This document shows, piece after piece, positions 34,470-47,041 of a stretch of DNA of 64,000 bases. The notes under the pieces were generated by a model, which made no database searches, was not told the DNA's origin, and was given only the letters and a program-made list of their open reading frames with translations. A program made the translations under genes and the position numbers. The stretch comes from Arbacia lixula (Eukaryota > Echinodermata > Echinoidea > Arbacioida > Arbaciidae). The stretch is taken from positions 16,592,176 to 16,656,175 of the forward strand of contig OZ022589.1 of assembly GCA_963669155.1 (NCBI GenBank). Reading direction: 5' to 3'. Position 1 is the first letter of the stretch. Each line of letters starts with the position of its first letter.

Positions 34470-34884
34470 GGCCGTGTTTATCAACTTTTCAGAAATTTAA
34501 ACGCGTTTCCAAAGGCCTTTACGAACGCGTTTCCAAACGCGTTTCCAAACACGTTTAAAAAAATGGTGCGTTTATCAACTCCAAAGGCCTTTACGAACAC
34601 GTTTCCAAACGCGTTTAAAAAATGGTGCATTTATCAACTCGATCGCCCAGTCGAAAACCGGCCATGTCACCGAAAACACGTGGTTTAAACATGTTTCAAA
34701 ACAGCTTTGCGTTTATCTCGCTTCTTTAAACGCGTTTCTGTTTTAAACGTGTTTAGGATCATACAAATTTGCGTGTTTCAAAACAGCTTTCCAAACCCCA
34801 TAATCAAAACACCTTTGCGTTAAAAAAAGTTAAACGCGTTTAGAAACCTTAATTCTACCCAAAAAAGAGTTGATAAACACGCCC
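34470..34884. mobile_element. Fold-back element rich in AAACGCGTTT
   Basis: The ends are GGCCGTGTTTATCAACTTTT and, inverted, GGGCGTGTTTATCAACTCTTTT. The interior repeats AAACGCGTTTCCAAA and its variants about ten times. No coding capacity. It interrupts the neighbouring hairpin copy at GCATTTTAG. Confidence 0.8.
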
Positions 34885-35026
34885 ATAGACTAATCATTCT
34901 CAATATCTTCTCTGGCTTGCTCCAACACGTGAGACAGACTGAGAACAGACTGAGGAGAATAATAAAGTGACTAGTCTTATGAGCGCTAGGCTCATGATTT
35001 TAAGTTTGGATTAGAAATGTCAAACC
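34885..35026. repeat. Second copy of the 34215-34358 segment
   Basis: The ATAGACTAATCATTCTCAAT start, the CCAACACGTGAGACAGACT block and the TTTAAGTTTGGATTAGAAAT block match the first copy with few changes. The match stops at 35026 and resumes at about 35757. Confidence 0.85.
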
Positions 35027-35756
35027 AATAATGCATTATAACATTTAATGTATTTTGTCTATGACATTTTTAGATGTGCGATCCTTAGATGGCCCACTCT
35101 TAAGCTTTTCTAAAATAATTATTGTAAAATAGCTGGTATCATATGATTCAATTCCCAACTTTTATTCATATCTTCAAAATTGAATGCAATGAAAATGAAT
35201 TTAATTCAATTTAATTTGATTACAGTACATTACAGTAACCATTTCCATTGGGATTTAACATTTGATTTTTATACATATACATGACACTTAGTTGTATCTA
35301 CCTTGTGATTCCTATGACGCTTAAAACCCTGTTTAGTACTTACACTGTATGTGTCAGGCACACATATCCTTGTATACCGGTAAATGATAACTGCTCTTAT
35401 CTTTCATTATGTTGATTAGCTCCTTTTATGTCTATTCTTTATTGTAGTACACAGTTTAATAATGTTATATTGCGGATTCAATTCAATTCTTCAATTCAGT
35501 TCTTTATTTCAGCTTTTAAAATATGCCATTCTATTCTACTCAGTACTTATAAGAAATCCATAAACACTCAAAATTAGTATTTTGGTTGCAATATTTCAGT
35601 GCAATATAATGTAATTTTGCATTACAAACAAGTTTTGTATTTTCATTATTGTGACATTATAGGTATGATTATTATTGTATTTTTTAATCCAACCATTGAC
35701 ATTTGTACAAATAGATGTAAAGTGGTTGCAATAAATGGAATATAATACAAAAAACA
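35027..35756. mobile_element. About 730-bp insertion inside a duplicated segment
   Basis: Comparison with the uninterrupted sister copy (34358-34360) defines both borders: left after CAAAC, right before AGGCTGG. Inside is a short tail-like stretch at about 35478-35515 (AATTCAATTCTTCAATTCAG then TTCTTTATTT), as in LINE or SINE ends. The class is unresolved. Confidence 0.5.
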
Positions 35757-35797
35757 CAGGCTGGAAGCCAGACTACATACATACATGTACATGTATG

Positions 35798-35922
35798 CAC
35801 CTGGGGCCATATTCATGAAACCTTACTAAGCCTAGTTAGCTGCCCAGGTGCACTCAGATGCATGCATTTTAGTACCGGTAACTAACCAGGCTAGTAAGGT
35901 TTCATGAATATGGCCCCTGGTG
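35798..35922. repeat. Hairpin MITE (GGGGCCATATTCATGAAACC), complete copy
   Basis: CACCTGGGGCCATATTCATG at the left and CATGAATATGGCCCCTGGTG at the right are exact inverted copies, extending through AAACCTTACTAAGCC / GGCTAGTAAGGTTT. Confidence 0.85.
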
Positions 35923-37581
35923 TCCAGTTTGTGCTTGATAGTGATACTTGTGTACTTGTAACTGCATGATGTAGATTACCAGCAGGGCAGGTGGAGAACT
36001 CTTCAAGAGATGGACCCTGAACTTGACTTAGTATACAATAGCACAGTGGTGATCCCATCCAATGCCAATGACATGTCCAGTCAACATCTGGTACAGTAGT
36101 TATCATATAGCAGGCCAAGAGACTCGATTATATGTTAATACATGTACATGTAGTTTTATTCATGCCAAAACCTTCTCAAACCAACAAATTTTATAGAAAT
36201 ATGATTTCAAAATGTTTTTGCACACAAATGTGCACTGTCCATACATGTACGTCTGCTTGATTAGATACATGTTCCATAACATTTTATTGAATATCAAACA
36301 AACATAAAATTGGGAATGCTTTCATTGTCTTTCCATATCAATTATACAGTACTTTCAAACTGTCTTGAGCACACACTGAAGATTCCTGTACATGTGCATG
36401 TTGTGGTTCGGATTCAGCTGTACAAGGAATGATTCACCCCCTCAAATTTGATAACCGGGGTACATGTAGCAATCTATTTTTGTAATCATTACAGCTTAAC
36501 GGAAATTAATATCCAAAAGATGACTGTGTGAAGAAACTTAAACTATCTTCAAATGTATACTACTCAATGAAAAAATGCAAATTGAATGGTGCTTACTTTT
36601 GTATAAAATGCATGCAATTTGTGGTATGCAGATTGATATGTGAGTAGGGAAAGTATACATGAACAGTATGGACACATCTGTTGGATTTTGTCTTTGAATC
36701 ACACATGTACTGTCTTCAGAAATATACTCCAATAAGCAGAAGACAGCTGTGATAAATGTGATTGAAAATGCAGTACATTGTACATGTACGTACTTGCAGA
36801 TATATTTGTGCGTTATGTGCATTTAAGATCTACTCTAGCCAGTTGATTACCGAATCACTGTAATACCATGCCCATGGCGTGTGCTTGTTACATCGCATTG
36901 ATTTATTCTAAATCAGATCGATTAAGGCTTGGTTTGCTGCCATCTTGTGTTTAGTGAAGCATACACATACGCCAGGCCGTTCGCCATCAGTGTGCATGAT
37001 TATGATTTCAGTATCCATAGACGTATGTCTGTGTTGCATTAATTACTCAAGGACTCATTTTCATTATTATGCTTGCTGCCCTCTTGAGCCTAGTCTTTTA
37101 CAGTTGTTGTAATGGACAACTCCACGATAAAGCAGCCATGCCGAAATAGTGGACTGAGTACATGTACATGTACATGTACACTGTAAAGTGGCCCTACTGT
37201 GTATGCATCGCTATCTTCAGTAGAAGTGTAATTTATGTACAGTGTATACTCTGGAGAAATCACACAATCTCGAGAATATGAGAGGTGAAGTCTTGGAAGG
37301 AGGCTGGCCGGCGATGACTCATCGCGTGCTATTAATGTAGATGAGTGATGTCGAGATTCGCTGCTGTTGAGGCTAATTGGCAGGTTGGAGGGAGAGGATA
37401 GACGGATGGTAGCATCACATTGGAGCTGAGGAAGGGGAAGTTGGGGACAAATGAAAGGGAAAACCATCAATTTCAGAGATCTGTTTTTTCATATCTGTCA
37501 CAAAACATGAACAAACTGATGAATTATTAGTGCTTCTGGAGCATATGTTTGTATTACACATAAAATGTATGCATTACCGGA
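35923..37581. other. Non-coding stretch
   Basis: TACATGTA words (37158-37182 is a continuous run of them). 37280-37470 is GC-richer and unique. No exon recognised. Confidence 0.4.
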
Positions 37582-38140
37582 GACAAATGTCAAATGTGAC
37601 GCCAAAATAGGTACACAACGTACATCATGCCATACACATGTAGCATCTGCCACCAGTTATTACATCGTCATAGATATTACAGAAATGTTTTAATCTGTGG
37701 GTGGGCCCTGTCATATAAAGTTGTGATGTATTGTAAATTAACTTGCCACCAGTTTTTACATGTCATCATAAATACTGAAATATATTAATACATGGGTGGG
37801 CCCATAAAGACTTGCTCTGTATTGTAAATTGACTTGCGTCAACTGTAAGTCAGTTACATTTAGATACTGTCAGTTAAGTCAGTATCTACATTGTAACTGT
37901 ACTATAGATAGGGCCATAAGGGATTACAGTATTTAGAAAACGGGGCGCTGGGCACTGTCAGTATTGTGATTGACAATTTTATTAATATAATATTAATGTA
38001 TTTGACAAATGTCAAATATGACCCATAAATAGGTACATAATGTACATTGTGCTATACACATGTAGCGCTGTACCACCAGTTATTTTATCGTCAATCCGTG
38101 GGTGGGCCATAAAGAGTTGCGATGTATTGTAACTTGACCT
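37582..38140. repeat. Three imperfect direct repeats (CCACCAGTTATT-GTGGGTGGGCC)
   Basis: Units begin at about 37582, 37744 (lacking the first part) and 38004. Each carries CCACCAGT, then GTCAT/GTCAA, then TGGGTGGGCC and GATGTATTGTAA. The unit is about 140-160 bp. Confidence 0.75.
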
Positions 38141-38164
38141 GTGTTTGATATCAATAAATCATTT

Positions 38165-38350
38165 TCGTAATGTATTCACAACTTTCCCCCTAATTGCCAA
38201 TGCGTATAGTGTACATTCTCCTGTATTTTATTCCTCAGCTTCTATAGAAGGAACGCACTCTGAATATATAAGTTGTTGCTACTCAGACAAACCTCAGGCA
38301 AGCTTTTGAGTTATCATTAATAACGTATTGTATTAAAGAGGTGAATAGAG
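38165..38350. repeat. Fragment of the repeat found in the loop of 62602-63144
   Basis: Shares in order TTTTCGTAATGTATTCACAA, GTTGTTGCTACTCAGACAAA, CAAGCTTTTG and TAACGTATTGT with 62795-62950. Confidence 0.65.
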
Positions 38351-39969
38351 ATTATAATAAAATTGTAGGGCCTTAGGGGATTAGAGTCTTCAGAAAATGG
38401 GCCTTGGGCGCTATCTTATAAAGTATTGAGATTGATGGCAACTTTGCATTTGGAGATCAGTTGTAACTATTTTAAGGCCGGGGCCAGTAGTTATGAATGC
38501 GGTGTAGTGTGGTGACACTCCCCCTTTCCGAGTTGGAAACACTGAAATATTTTTGCCCATTTACCATATGCGCATGCTCCACTATACAGCAAAGACCACT
38601 CTCTTTATATGCCAGTTATTCACACATTGAGTGATAAATGGTTGGGTGATCACGTGACACATACGAAAGCGAAAATATCTCTTAGTTGTAATGGGAATTT
38701 TTGCTTTTATTTTCTTGTCAGATTATATCCTATCTCTTGGATTCTAAATATACATGTATTTTGGTGGTATTCATGTTTCTGGACAACTCTTATGATATTA
38801 TATTCACATACAATCTACACTTGTACATATGCACATTGTACCTGCACAATCTACTGTAGGCTTATATTGGTTAATGTCCTGTAGCGAGTGAAAAAGTCAA
38901 AGACAATGTTCAAGGTGGCTAAATACATGTACGGTCGTACAGGGTGTACATATACATGTGTCAATGTTACTCTTTCTATATGTACATCGATGATTTTGTT
39001 GTTCTGGGGTGAGAGACAGTACAGTGTTATGTTAAGACACTTTTGAAGAAGATGTTAATAATTTCAAAATATTAATTTGAAGGAATGTTACATGTATTTA
39101 AAACAACATTGCATAAAAGTGAAATTTATTGTGCGTTTTGAGTGTGCTATGATTGCATTTGAAAAAATTTAGTTTTGCGAATGCCAAATGTTTACGAGCA
39201 TGATAACAAGATAACAACGTTAAAGATGGGGCCCACATCTATATTTTGTACCCTGTCGGCCCAAACTTATACGTTATGTGATTGATAATAATATACCGTA
39301 CATTTCTAAATGATTTTCTTCAGTATTGAAAAAATTACACAGGGCTCAGGGCACTTCATCCCCGCAATGTAAAGTTAAGAAATATGAAGGGCAAATTGTG
39401 GTTATTTTTTCTCTCCCTGGAACATATGTACATTGCATAGGAAGACATCTACATGTATACAGTTTTTGTAAATATGCAGGAGCATTGAGTGTATATGCTA
39501 TCATTGATGAAGCTTGCCTCACCCCTATAAACTTGAATGGAACAGGCTGTGATCTGTGTCAGGTAGCTAATCAGCTGTCACTGTTCTCCTACTGTCTCCC
39601 ATTCCCACTCATTGCTGTATTGTGTGAGCATTCCCCCTAGCCACAGCTGTGTATGAGCGGTGGGACAGTGCATTATTCACGAGGGGGTTATGATAATTGA
39701 TCCCTCCCCTTTATCTTAATTATTCACAACTCCTGTAGCACATTACAGAATTTGGATTAAGCACAGTCACAAGCTGTTTCATACTTTGTGTAGCGAGGTT
39801 GTGTACTGCATTGCCTAGTCAATAATCGATAGATGAAAAGCATTCATTTTGTGAAATTATTTCAAAAAGAAAGTGAAGTTGGAGGCCATTTGGATATATA
39901 ATTTCCATATTTCATACCTCTGATAGATGTCACCCTATAGTCCGTCTGTCGGAGGTATGTACTATCTGT

Positions 39970-39974
<5 letters not shown>
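38351..39974. other. Non-coding stretch
   Basis: No exon or defined repeat. The 39326-39640 open frame has no recognisable domain. Confidence 0.4.

Positions 39975-40010
<36 letters not shown>
39975..40010. repeat. TG dinucleotide microsatellite
   Basis: About 18 consecutive TG units, with shorter TG runs at about 40090-40160. Confidence 0.95.
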
Positions 40011-40012
<2 letters not shown>

Positions 40013-40219
40013 CAATCAGAGCAAAAGTGAAGGGTGGTAGACCTGCATACATTTGCAAGAGTGTATACATGTACATGCATGTGATCGCGTCTGTGTGTGT
40101 GTATGAGTGTGTGAATATGCCCACCAGGCCTGAACGTGAGTGTGTGTGTGTGTGTCTGTCTGTGTATACACGCGAGTGTGATAATGCCTGCATTCTGTTT
40201 GCTATGCTCCTCCACACTC

Positions 40220-40432
40220 TCTCACACTGGAGATGTACGGACCGTAGCTGTGTTGAGCTGAACTGGGGGTCATTCTCTCATCTCTCCTGGCTCTCTCTCT
40301 CTCTCTCTCCGCCTCTCTCTCTCTCGTTCTCTCATTCTCCAACATCCCTTCTTCTCTCTCTCCCTCTGCCCATGGCAATTTGCTCAGAGAAAGATACCCG
40401 CTGCTAGCTTCCAGCTCTGCTCTGACGAGCGA
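40220..40432 (+). promoter_or_regulatory. Candidate pyrimidine-rich promoter and untranslated exon
   Basis: A CTCTCT-rich tract (40277-40365) is followed by unique sequence ending at the donor-like GAG/GTAAGACT at 40433. Stops in all frames before the donor make it non-coding. Position and strand would suit an alternative first exon of the MRL gene 10 kb downstream, but there is no direct link. Confidence 0.25.
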
Positions 40433-42839
40433 GGTAAGACTGCGCTTGGCTTGGCTTGGCTGGGCTCGGAAGCTTTCGGTTTCTCATCCCTGTCAATGTA
40501 GATACAGCAAAATGCAGATGGAAACGGGGACAGGATAATCGTGAGAACAATCCCGTGAATGCACTGTTGTAGGAATATTCATAGGTTACATCCATTGTGC
40601 TGGCTGACTTCGGTTGTGGTGAGCTTTTGAAGCGAAAGTGAATTAAGGCAAAGATGCTTTAGGATTGCTATACTTTTCTTCGATGGAGTGGAGCTTGCAT
40701 ACTACAAGCCACAGAGCGCTGAAAGGTATCTCGCCGGAGAGGAGAGTGACGTATATACACCGGTCTACAATCTCCATGGACTGTACCTGAACTAATAGTG
40801 GTGTATTATTTTTAGCATGCCAGGTATTTGTTGTGTTATCTGGTTATAGTGCTCGATCTCAGAGTCCAATTCATCACACCATCAATGGTATTTTAATCCC
40901 ATTCAGATCAGCTCATCCTGCCACTAACATTAATGGACTGTGTGAGTGTGATTGCTCAAGCGGAACTAATCTCTTAAGGAACTGGACTAAGTAGGGGGAT
41001 GGATTCAAGGGATAATCTCTCAATTGATGGGACAGTCAAAATATCCTTCAATTCAACGGCTTCTCTTTGCTGTTTCACATGATGACATGGTCTCAACAGT
41101 GTATGGACTGTGGATCCTTCGATTGTGAGATCTGGTGCACATTGATGCTGATGCACCTAAACAGAAGATGATTGACACGAAGCCAGCGTCTTGTGTATGT
41201 GGCTGACATCTTTTTTTCTTTTTTTTTACCGACGAAAGGACTACAACTTTCATGTGAACAAGTGCTGACAAGAACGGGAACAGTTCAGATATTCTGGTAG
41301 ACTTAATAATCAAGAGAGATTATAATTGATTGGATATTAACAATTTGTCATATTCTAAGGGAGCTAGTATACTTACCTATGGTAGATGTTCTTCTGTGAA
41401 AGTACATGTAAAGGTGAGTGGTGATAAAGACTATATATGTCAATGTGTACATACATGTACATGTACAATGTGCATGTATGTGTTGTAGAGGGAATAATTT
41501 TCCTAGTATCGTGTGATCAGAGTGCTCAATACATTTACACAGGCTCTATCATATTGATCGCTGAAGCTTTATGTCTCAAGTGGTGTGTATATTGTACACA
41601 TACATGTATTTTGTTGGTAGTAAACTGATTGATACATACAGCACATGAGTGTTGGATGGTAAATTCCTTGTGGAAATGTATTAGTGTATTTAAGAATATG
41701 AGTTCCTGTATAGGTATGATCAGAGGAGGGAATGTATTACATTTGTACATGTGCTTGGGCTTCTTGCCCAGTCAAAAAAAAAAAGCATGGGGGTTCAAAG
41801 TGACGCAGAAAATGATAGAAAAAGCCCCTTTAAACAAACAAACAAAATCCTCATGTTGTATGAACTACATGTTTTATGCAAAGGTGTTCATTTCATGTTT
41901 GAAAAGTACTCTCGAAAATGATTATTTACAATTTTCCTTGCTCTCGGCAGAATTGATCTTTGCGCATGGTAACAAAAACTCACTTGTGCAAAACAGGCAG
42001 ATTGGCACATGCTATTGCAAGTCATTTGCAAGGCTACTGCCAAAAAAGAATTGCTTGCACATGGCATGTTTATGCCAGAAATATGGTATGGATATATGGA
42101 AATATGGATAATGGTATCCATTCTAATTGAAATCTGTACTGGCCAGATCCCAACATGTACACGGATATATCGTATGTAGCCTTGTAAATCCATGATTGGT
42201 TACTATAAATGGAGCTGAAAGTCATTAGTCATGGGTAATCGGTTGCCAGTTGTCAGTAGATTTTTAGGGCCCACAAAAGGCGAATTCAGACTGGGGGAAT
42301 ATTCCTTCCCTGTATTTTGAATCCCAGAGTATGCAATGACACCCCCTTTAATATAGTACATGTATCTGGCATGTCTGAACACAGACATCGCATGCAAAAG
42401 ATGTTTTCACCTGCGACCATTCAAAATGGCCAAAGATTGTAATGTTTATAAAAATATTTGAAAATCACACATTGGATGTTTTAAAAAATTGTTGGGGCTC
42501 CAGTTTTGGGGTAGTTGCCTAGCAACTCAACTTATTGTTGGAGATGTTAAGAAAATAATGATCATTTGCTGCAAGTGTAAATGGCTGATATGCGAGGCTG
42601 TGAGCTGAAGGGTGAAATAGGATGATGAAGGCTTATAATGATTGTATCAAATTACATCCCTGTGTGCTATACTGCAGACCTATCTTGGCATAGTGTAATT
42701 TAGTAACAAATTAGAACATGAACTCAGCAGTAAATTTACTTGTACCTGTAACTCTTAAATGTATTGTACAGCCCTTCTGTAGGTGAAAACGATACAATTG
42801 TGTAATTACCATGGAAAATGGAAAAATCTACTGTATAAG
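40433..42839. other. Non-coding stretch
   Basis: No exon recognised. A second donor-like site (AAAG/GTGAGTGG) lies near 41415. A TACATGTA run lies at about 41449-41470. Confidence 0.35.
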
Positions 42840-43050
42840 AACTTCCCTAACATTATTAGTACTGGAAACTGACATTAAGCAGAATTATATTGATCATTAG
42901 ATTTGGAGTTTCTGAATGGGTCATTAGAAACTCAGCAGTTCCTGGCGCCTAAAGACCAAAACTGGAATGTAAAACGCATCACAGCTCCCCGCATTGCAGT
43001 GATGTGTTGAGGCAAGCAGTGCACTGCTGAGCAATGCACTGAACCAATAT
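42840..43050. repeat. Old dispersed repeat, copy 2
   Basis: Imperfect counterpart of 4855-5065 in the same orientation. Confidence 0.45.
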
Positions 43051-43210
43051 AGTGTATGAATGTTGACTATGGTCACTACGAAAAGTTTAGTGAAGCTGAA
43101 TGACTTTGAGATGTCATAATACTAGAGAGGCAAATCATATAAGGAAATCGAGTCTGTGTTTTGAGTCTACAAATGCACTCGCCCATTGCCAGTGTCTTCC
43201 ACAGACATTA

Positions 43211-43565
43211 GCGAGCTTTCGTTTTGAGGACAGACGGGCTCGAGAACAGTAATCCGACACCAAAATCGATCTGCGCATGAGCCACCCTCCGCCTAGCTGT
43301 CCGCGCAAGGAACAGGAATTTTGAGATTTTTCGTTCTCGACGAGTTGCGGATGGCAGCCAGTCAGCGCCAGTACAGATGATGTCATTGCAAATCGCACGT
43401 GCGCCCGGGTCGGGGGGTATCAGGGGGTCAGATGAAGTCCCACGCTCCGCCGTTCGCGTTCTCCGTCTTATTTTGCGAAAGTGCCTGTGACTCCCGCGGA
43501 CGGACGGCTAGAACAGATTGCTGACTGTTCTCGTTTTCGTCCGCGGTGTCATAACGAAAGCTCCC
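43211..43565. mobile_element. TA-flanked MITE (GMGAGCTTTCGTT), copy 1
   Basis: Terminal inverted repeats of about 40 bp: GCGAGCTTTCGTTTTGAGGA on the left, and the inverse of the right end reads GGGAGCTTTCGTTATGACAC. Both continue to GAGAACAGT. TA borders each side. It is GC-rich compared with its surroundings and closely similar to 44491-44854. Confidence 0.85.
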
Positions 43566-43576
43566 TAATGGGATTC

Positions 43577-43727
43577 ACGAACAGACTCATGGTTTCAGAC
43601 AATGTCAAAATGGAGTCTGTTTGTGTAGACTATGCTCTTTCACAGACAGTGGTAGTCGCAGACAGCCCCATGGTTTGAGACAATATCACAATGGAGTCTG
43701 TCGCCTAGACTAATGCTCTGACAGTGA
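43577..43727. repeat. Two direct repeats (CATGGTTT-AGACAATRTCA)
   Basis: CATGGTTTCAGACAATGTCA with AATGGAGTCTGT recurs 80 bases later as CATGGTTTGAGACAATATCA with AATGGAGTCTGT. A looser relative lies at about 50255-50305. Confidence 0.7.
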
Positions 43728-44300
43728 GATAGATAACTGCACCCGTCCATTACCGGTGTCTTCCACTGACAGTAGGATAACACAATTAGCTCCTGACTAG
43801 CCCCCCAATTATTCCTGTCCACAGTAAATTCTCTCCCAGCCATTATCACGGGCAGGGGGTGACGGCGCTTGGTAGTGTATTTATCTTAACTCCTGCTTCC
43901 TACGCCAACGAGTTTACCGTACTGTCATTTGAAGTTGAGTTGCGAGTGGTGAGTGTATAGAAGGGACATACCAGTGGTGTTACAGTCGTAATTAAAACGG
44001 ACTCCACTATTAATAGGGATGCGTTGGCCCAGTGCATCTACAGTTTTAATTTGTGGTTATGAAATATCTTTCATATAAGGAGAAGGAAGAAGACTTTCAA
44101 ACAGCATTTCTTACATAGTTAGACTAAGATGTAGCAGAAGATCACAAGCGTTTAGAACAAGACTACATGACCTTGACTGTGGGTTCCATTCTAGATTAAT
44201 TTCAGGTTACCAGGAAGGAATCATCTTAAGATCTTGAAATATCTTGGTAGGGAGAGGTTTAACGATTCTTGATCTTCATGCTTTTTGTTCACAATGAACG
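43728..44300. other. Non-coding stretch
   Basis: 43740-43790 repeats the flank found at 43150-43205 (CCATTGCCAGTGTCTTCCAC type). Otherwise nothing recognised. Confidence 0.4.
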
Positions 44301-44490
44301 TAGCCTGGCTTCCAGGCTGTTGAGGTTTTTTTTCGCAACCAAACTTTTTAATATAGGGGTCTGGCTGAAGTAGACTAATCATTATTTTCTTCCCCAGCAT
44401 CCTCAATACTGAAAAAAAGGTAGAATGATGATGTTACTAGTCTTAGAATAGAAGACTTTTTTCTTCAGTTTGGATCAGAAATGCCCAATA
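44301..44490. repeat. AGCCTGG fold-back repeat, copy 3, right end displaced
   Basis: Starts TAGCCTGGCTTCCAGGCTGT and carries the GGTCTGGCTGAAGTAGACTAA core and GGATCAGAAATGCCCAA. The closing end is missing because the next MITE entered at this point. Confidence 0.75.
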
Positions 44491-44854
44491 GCGAGCTTTC
44501 GTTTTGAGGATGGACGGGCTCGAGAACGGTAATCAGATACCAAGATCGATCTGCGCATGGGCCATATCCTCCGCCTCGCTGTCCACGCGAGGAATCAAGA
44601 ACAGGAATTTTGAGATTTTTCGTTCTCGACGAGTTGCGGGCGGCAGCCAATCAGCACCCGTGTAGATGATGTCATTGTAAATCGCACATGCGCCCGGGTC
44701 GGGGGGTGTCAGGGGGTCAGATAACGTCCCACGCACCGCCGCTCGCGTTCTCTGTCTTATTTTGCGAAAGTGCCTGTGACTACCGCCGACGGACGGCTAG
44801 AACAGATTGCTCACTGTTCTTGTTTTCGTCCGCGGTGTTATAATGAAAGCTCCC
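44491..44854. mobile_element. TA-flanked MITE (GMGAGCTTTCGTT), copy 2
   Basis: Nearly the same sequence and ends as 43211-43565, again bordered by TA. It lies inside or against an AGCCTGG repeat, so it is younger than that copy. Confidence 0.85.
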
Positions 44855-45089
44855 TAATGTCAAGACAACTGGCTCTAAACAAAATGCTCCAGTGAGAGTT
44901 ATACCAGTCCGGTATTGTCTATTGGGCTAGTGTAGGGCACTTCCAATTGGAGTCCCCGCTATGATCACCTTCGTTTGCTCTACCCGCACTGCTTAGAACC
45001 AGTTGTCTTGGCAATAATGCTCAGAGGACGTCATACTTTAGTACTCTATTGGAGATACGATAGAATAGCAATTGGAAGAATTATTTCCT

Positions 45090-45172
45090 TCCTCAGCCCC
45101 CGCAACACTGAAATAAAGGAGAATGACAATGTTACTAGTCATAAAAATGTCCAAGAGCCTGAATCCCAGGCT
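45090..45172. repeat. AGCCTGG-family right-end fragment
   Basis: Ends AATGTCCAAGAGCCTGAATC with CCAGGCTA, the family's right terminus. Confidence 0.6.
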
Positions 45173-46765
45173 ACCATGAATACTACATGTATTGGAGATA
45201 TGATAGAACAGCAATTTGACTGGCGTACAATGTCACAGTTTAATATGCAGGATGTTGTACAGTATCTAACACAGCGGGGGAGCTGTGCAAGTTGCGTGCC
45301 TGTTATATGACAGCTCAATAATAGATAATTGGGCGTTGAATCGCCTAATTAACAGCGTCTCATCCTAGCTATTGTTCTCTATTGATCCCTCCCCTCTTGC
45401 CTTATTTCCTTTGTCTTGCAGCAATGATTGAATCTGGGCCAGGAGAGCTTGATTGTATGTTACAGTAGTTGATAATGAAGTGAGAAACTGTTGTGAGTAC
45501 AGCAGTTTTTTGTTTTTTTTTTGTAGATGAGTAATATGTGTACTTGTCACCAATTTGAACTGGCATTTATTTCTTCCTTCCTGGTAGTGTGAGGGTTTCG
45601 GGTAGTCGTTTCCCTGCTATTGGTAACGTTGTAACATACAGTATCTGCTGTCCAAGTAGCTGTCATCAAGAGTTGGGATTAATCAGACTAGATCGTAAGT
45701 CTAATCCCGTTTCGGTATTATTTTGCATATATAGTTTTTCAGTTATTGTAACTTACCATCAGTCATAAATACCATGGCGATAGCCAATGAGCTCTAATTT
45801 TTGCACCTGTTGCCATGGTAGTTACCATTTGATGATTCGTTACAATACCGATATTGAAAACCTACAGTATGTGCAACATGGCCCTGAAATGTAGAGAGTT
45901 TTGGTTGAGTCCTCTGTTCTATCCCATAGGACTTGCTGATATTCAAAATCCTGTTTAACAAGGAAATACTTTTTGGTATCGAATCTTCTTAGTTGCCACA
46001 AAGTTCAAATCAATTTTCGGTTTAACGTTTTAATTGTTTGGAATAGAAAATTATCACATTATTACTAAATATGTTACTCATTATTGTATATCATATAACT
46101 CATTGATATTGCTATTTTTTTTTAATTATCTTGTTGTGCTTTGGGGTATAGTTTTAGTCCACAGACCAATTTACTATCAATTTGCAAAATTCATGTTTGT
46201 TTGCAAGATTTCACCTGAAGTCATTTATTTGCTATTGCTCTGTGAAAGAATGTGGACAATTTGCGGTAAGAGTAAGCATAACACGCATTATTCGTGTTTA
46301 AAGTTAGTTTGTACCACAAAAGCATTACTACTACTGTGCACAAACATGTGTAACCAATCACAGAGCTCGTTCATGTAGTCCGTGCAGGCCTGAGCACTCG
46401 CTGGTTTCCTGAAGCTTTTCCTGATCTCTAGGAGTAGGATGTAATATGTAAACCAAATGCCTGAAATTCATTTCCCCTCGACTTACGCCGTTCAAACCAA
46501 AAGAAAACAGAACAAATTCTTCTTTACTTGAGCAGCTACTGTACATGTTTTGTGCAAGGTCTTACACCATAGTTTATTCGGCAGGTCTTCCGATGTGTTG
46601 CTGTGGGTCAGCGTGGGATTGAAGGTATATTTTCTTAGTGAGCTTTGTTTAATGTTTGTTGGATTCAAGATGTGGCCCGTGGATCTGGCAAGTCAGTGTT
46701 GGGGTTGTAAGTTGGACGTACATTAGTTTATACATGTATATGCATTTGTATGTATCACATGTTAA
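45173..46765. other. Non-coding stretch with one small hairpin
   Basis: 45747-45844 contains GTAACTTACCATCA...ACCATGG and an inverse ending GGTAGTTACCATTTGATG, related to the GTTGCATAAA hairpins. No exon recognised. Confidence 0.45.
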
Positions 46766-47041
46766 AGGGAATATACTGTACTGTGAAGACAAAAAGGCCC
46801 TCAAAAGGAGATCATGAGCAATCTTCTTGCCAATGGTCTCAAATTCATGTATTGTCCATTTTAGAAACTTGCTGAAAGTTATCTGGTCTCAAATGATCTA
46901 CATTTGAAGTAATAAATTATAAAATCACAATTCCTCAAAATGTTTGGGCCGAACAATTTAAGGATATGTTATTTAATCACTAATTATTCCAAATGTGGAT
47001 CATTTTCAGCAAGTTTCTAAAATGGGCATTACATGAATTTA

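Noticed and set aside
39862..40407. Frames rich in Thr-His and Cys-Val
   Set aside because: They translate the TG/CA and CT microsatellites.
46358..46546. Minus-strand frame as an exon
   Set aside because: No acceptor/donor pair in the right phase and no family resemblance.
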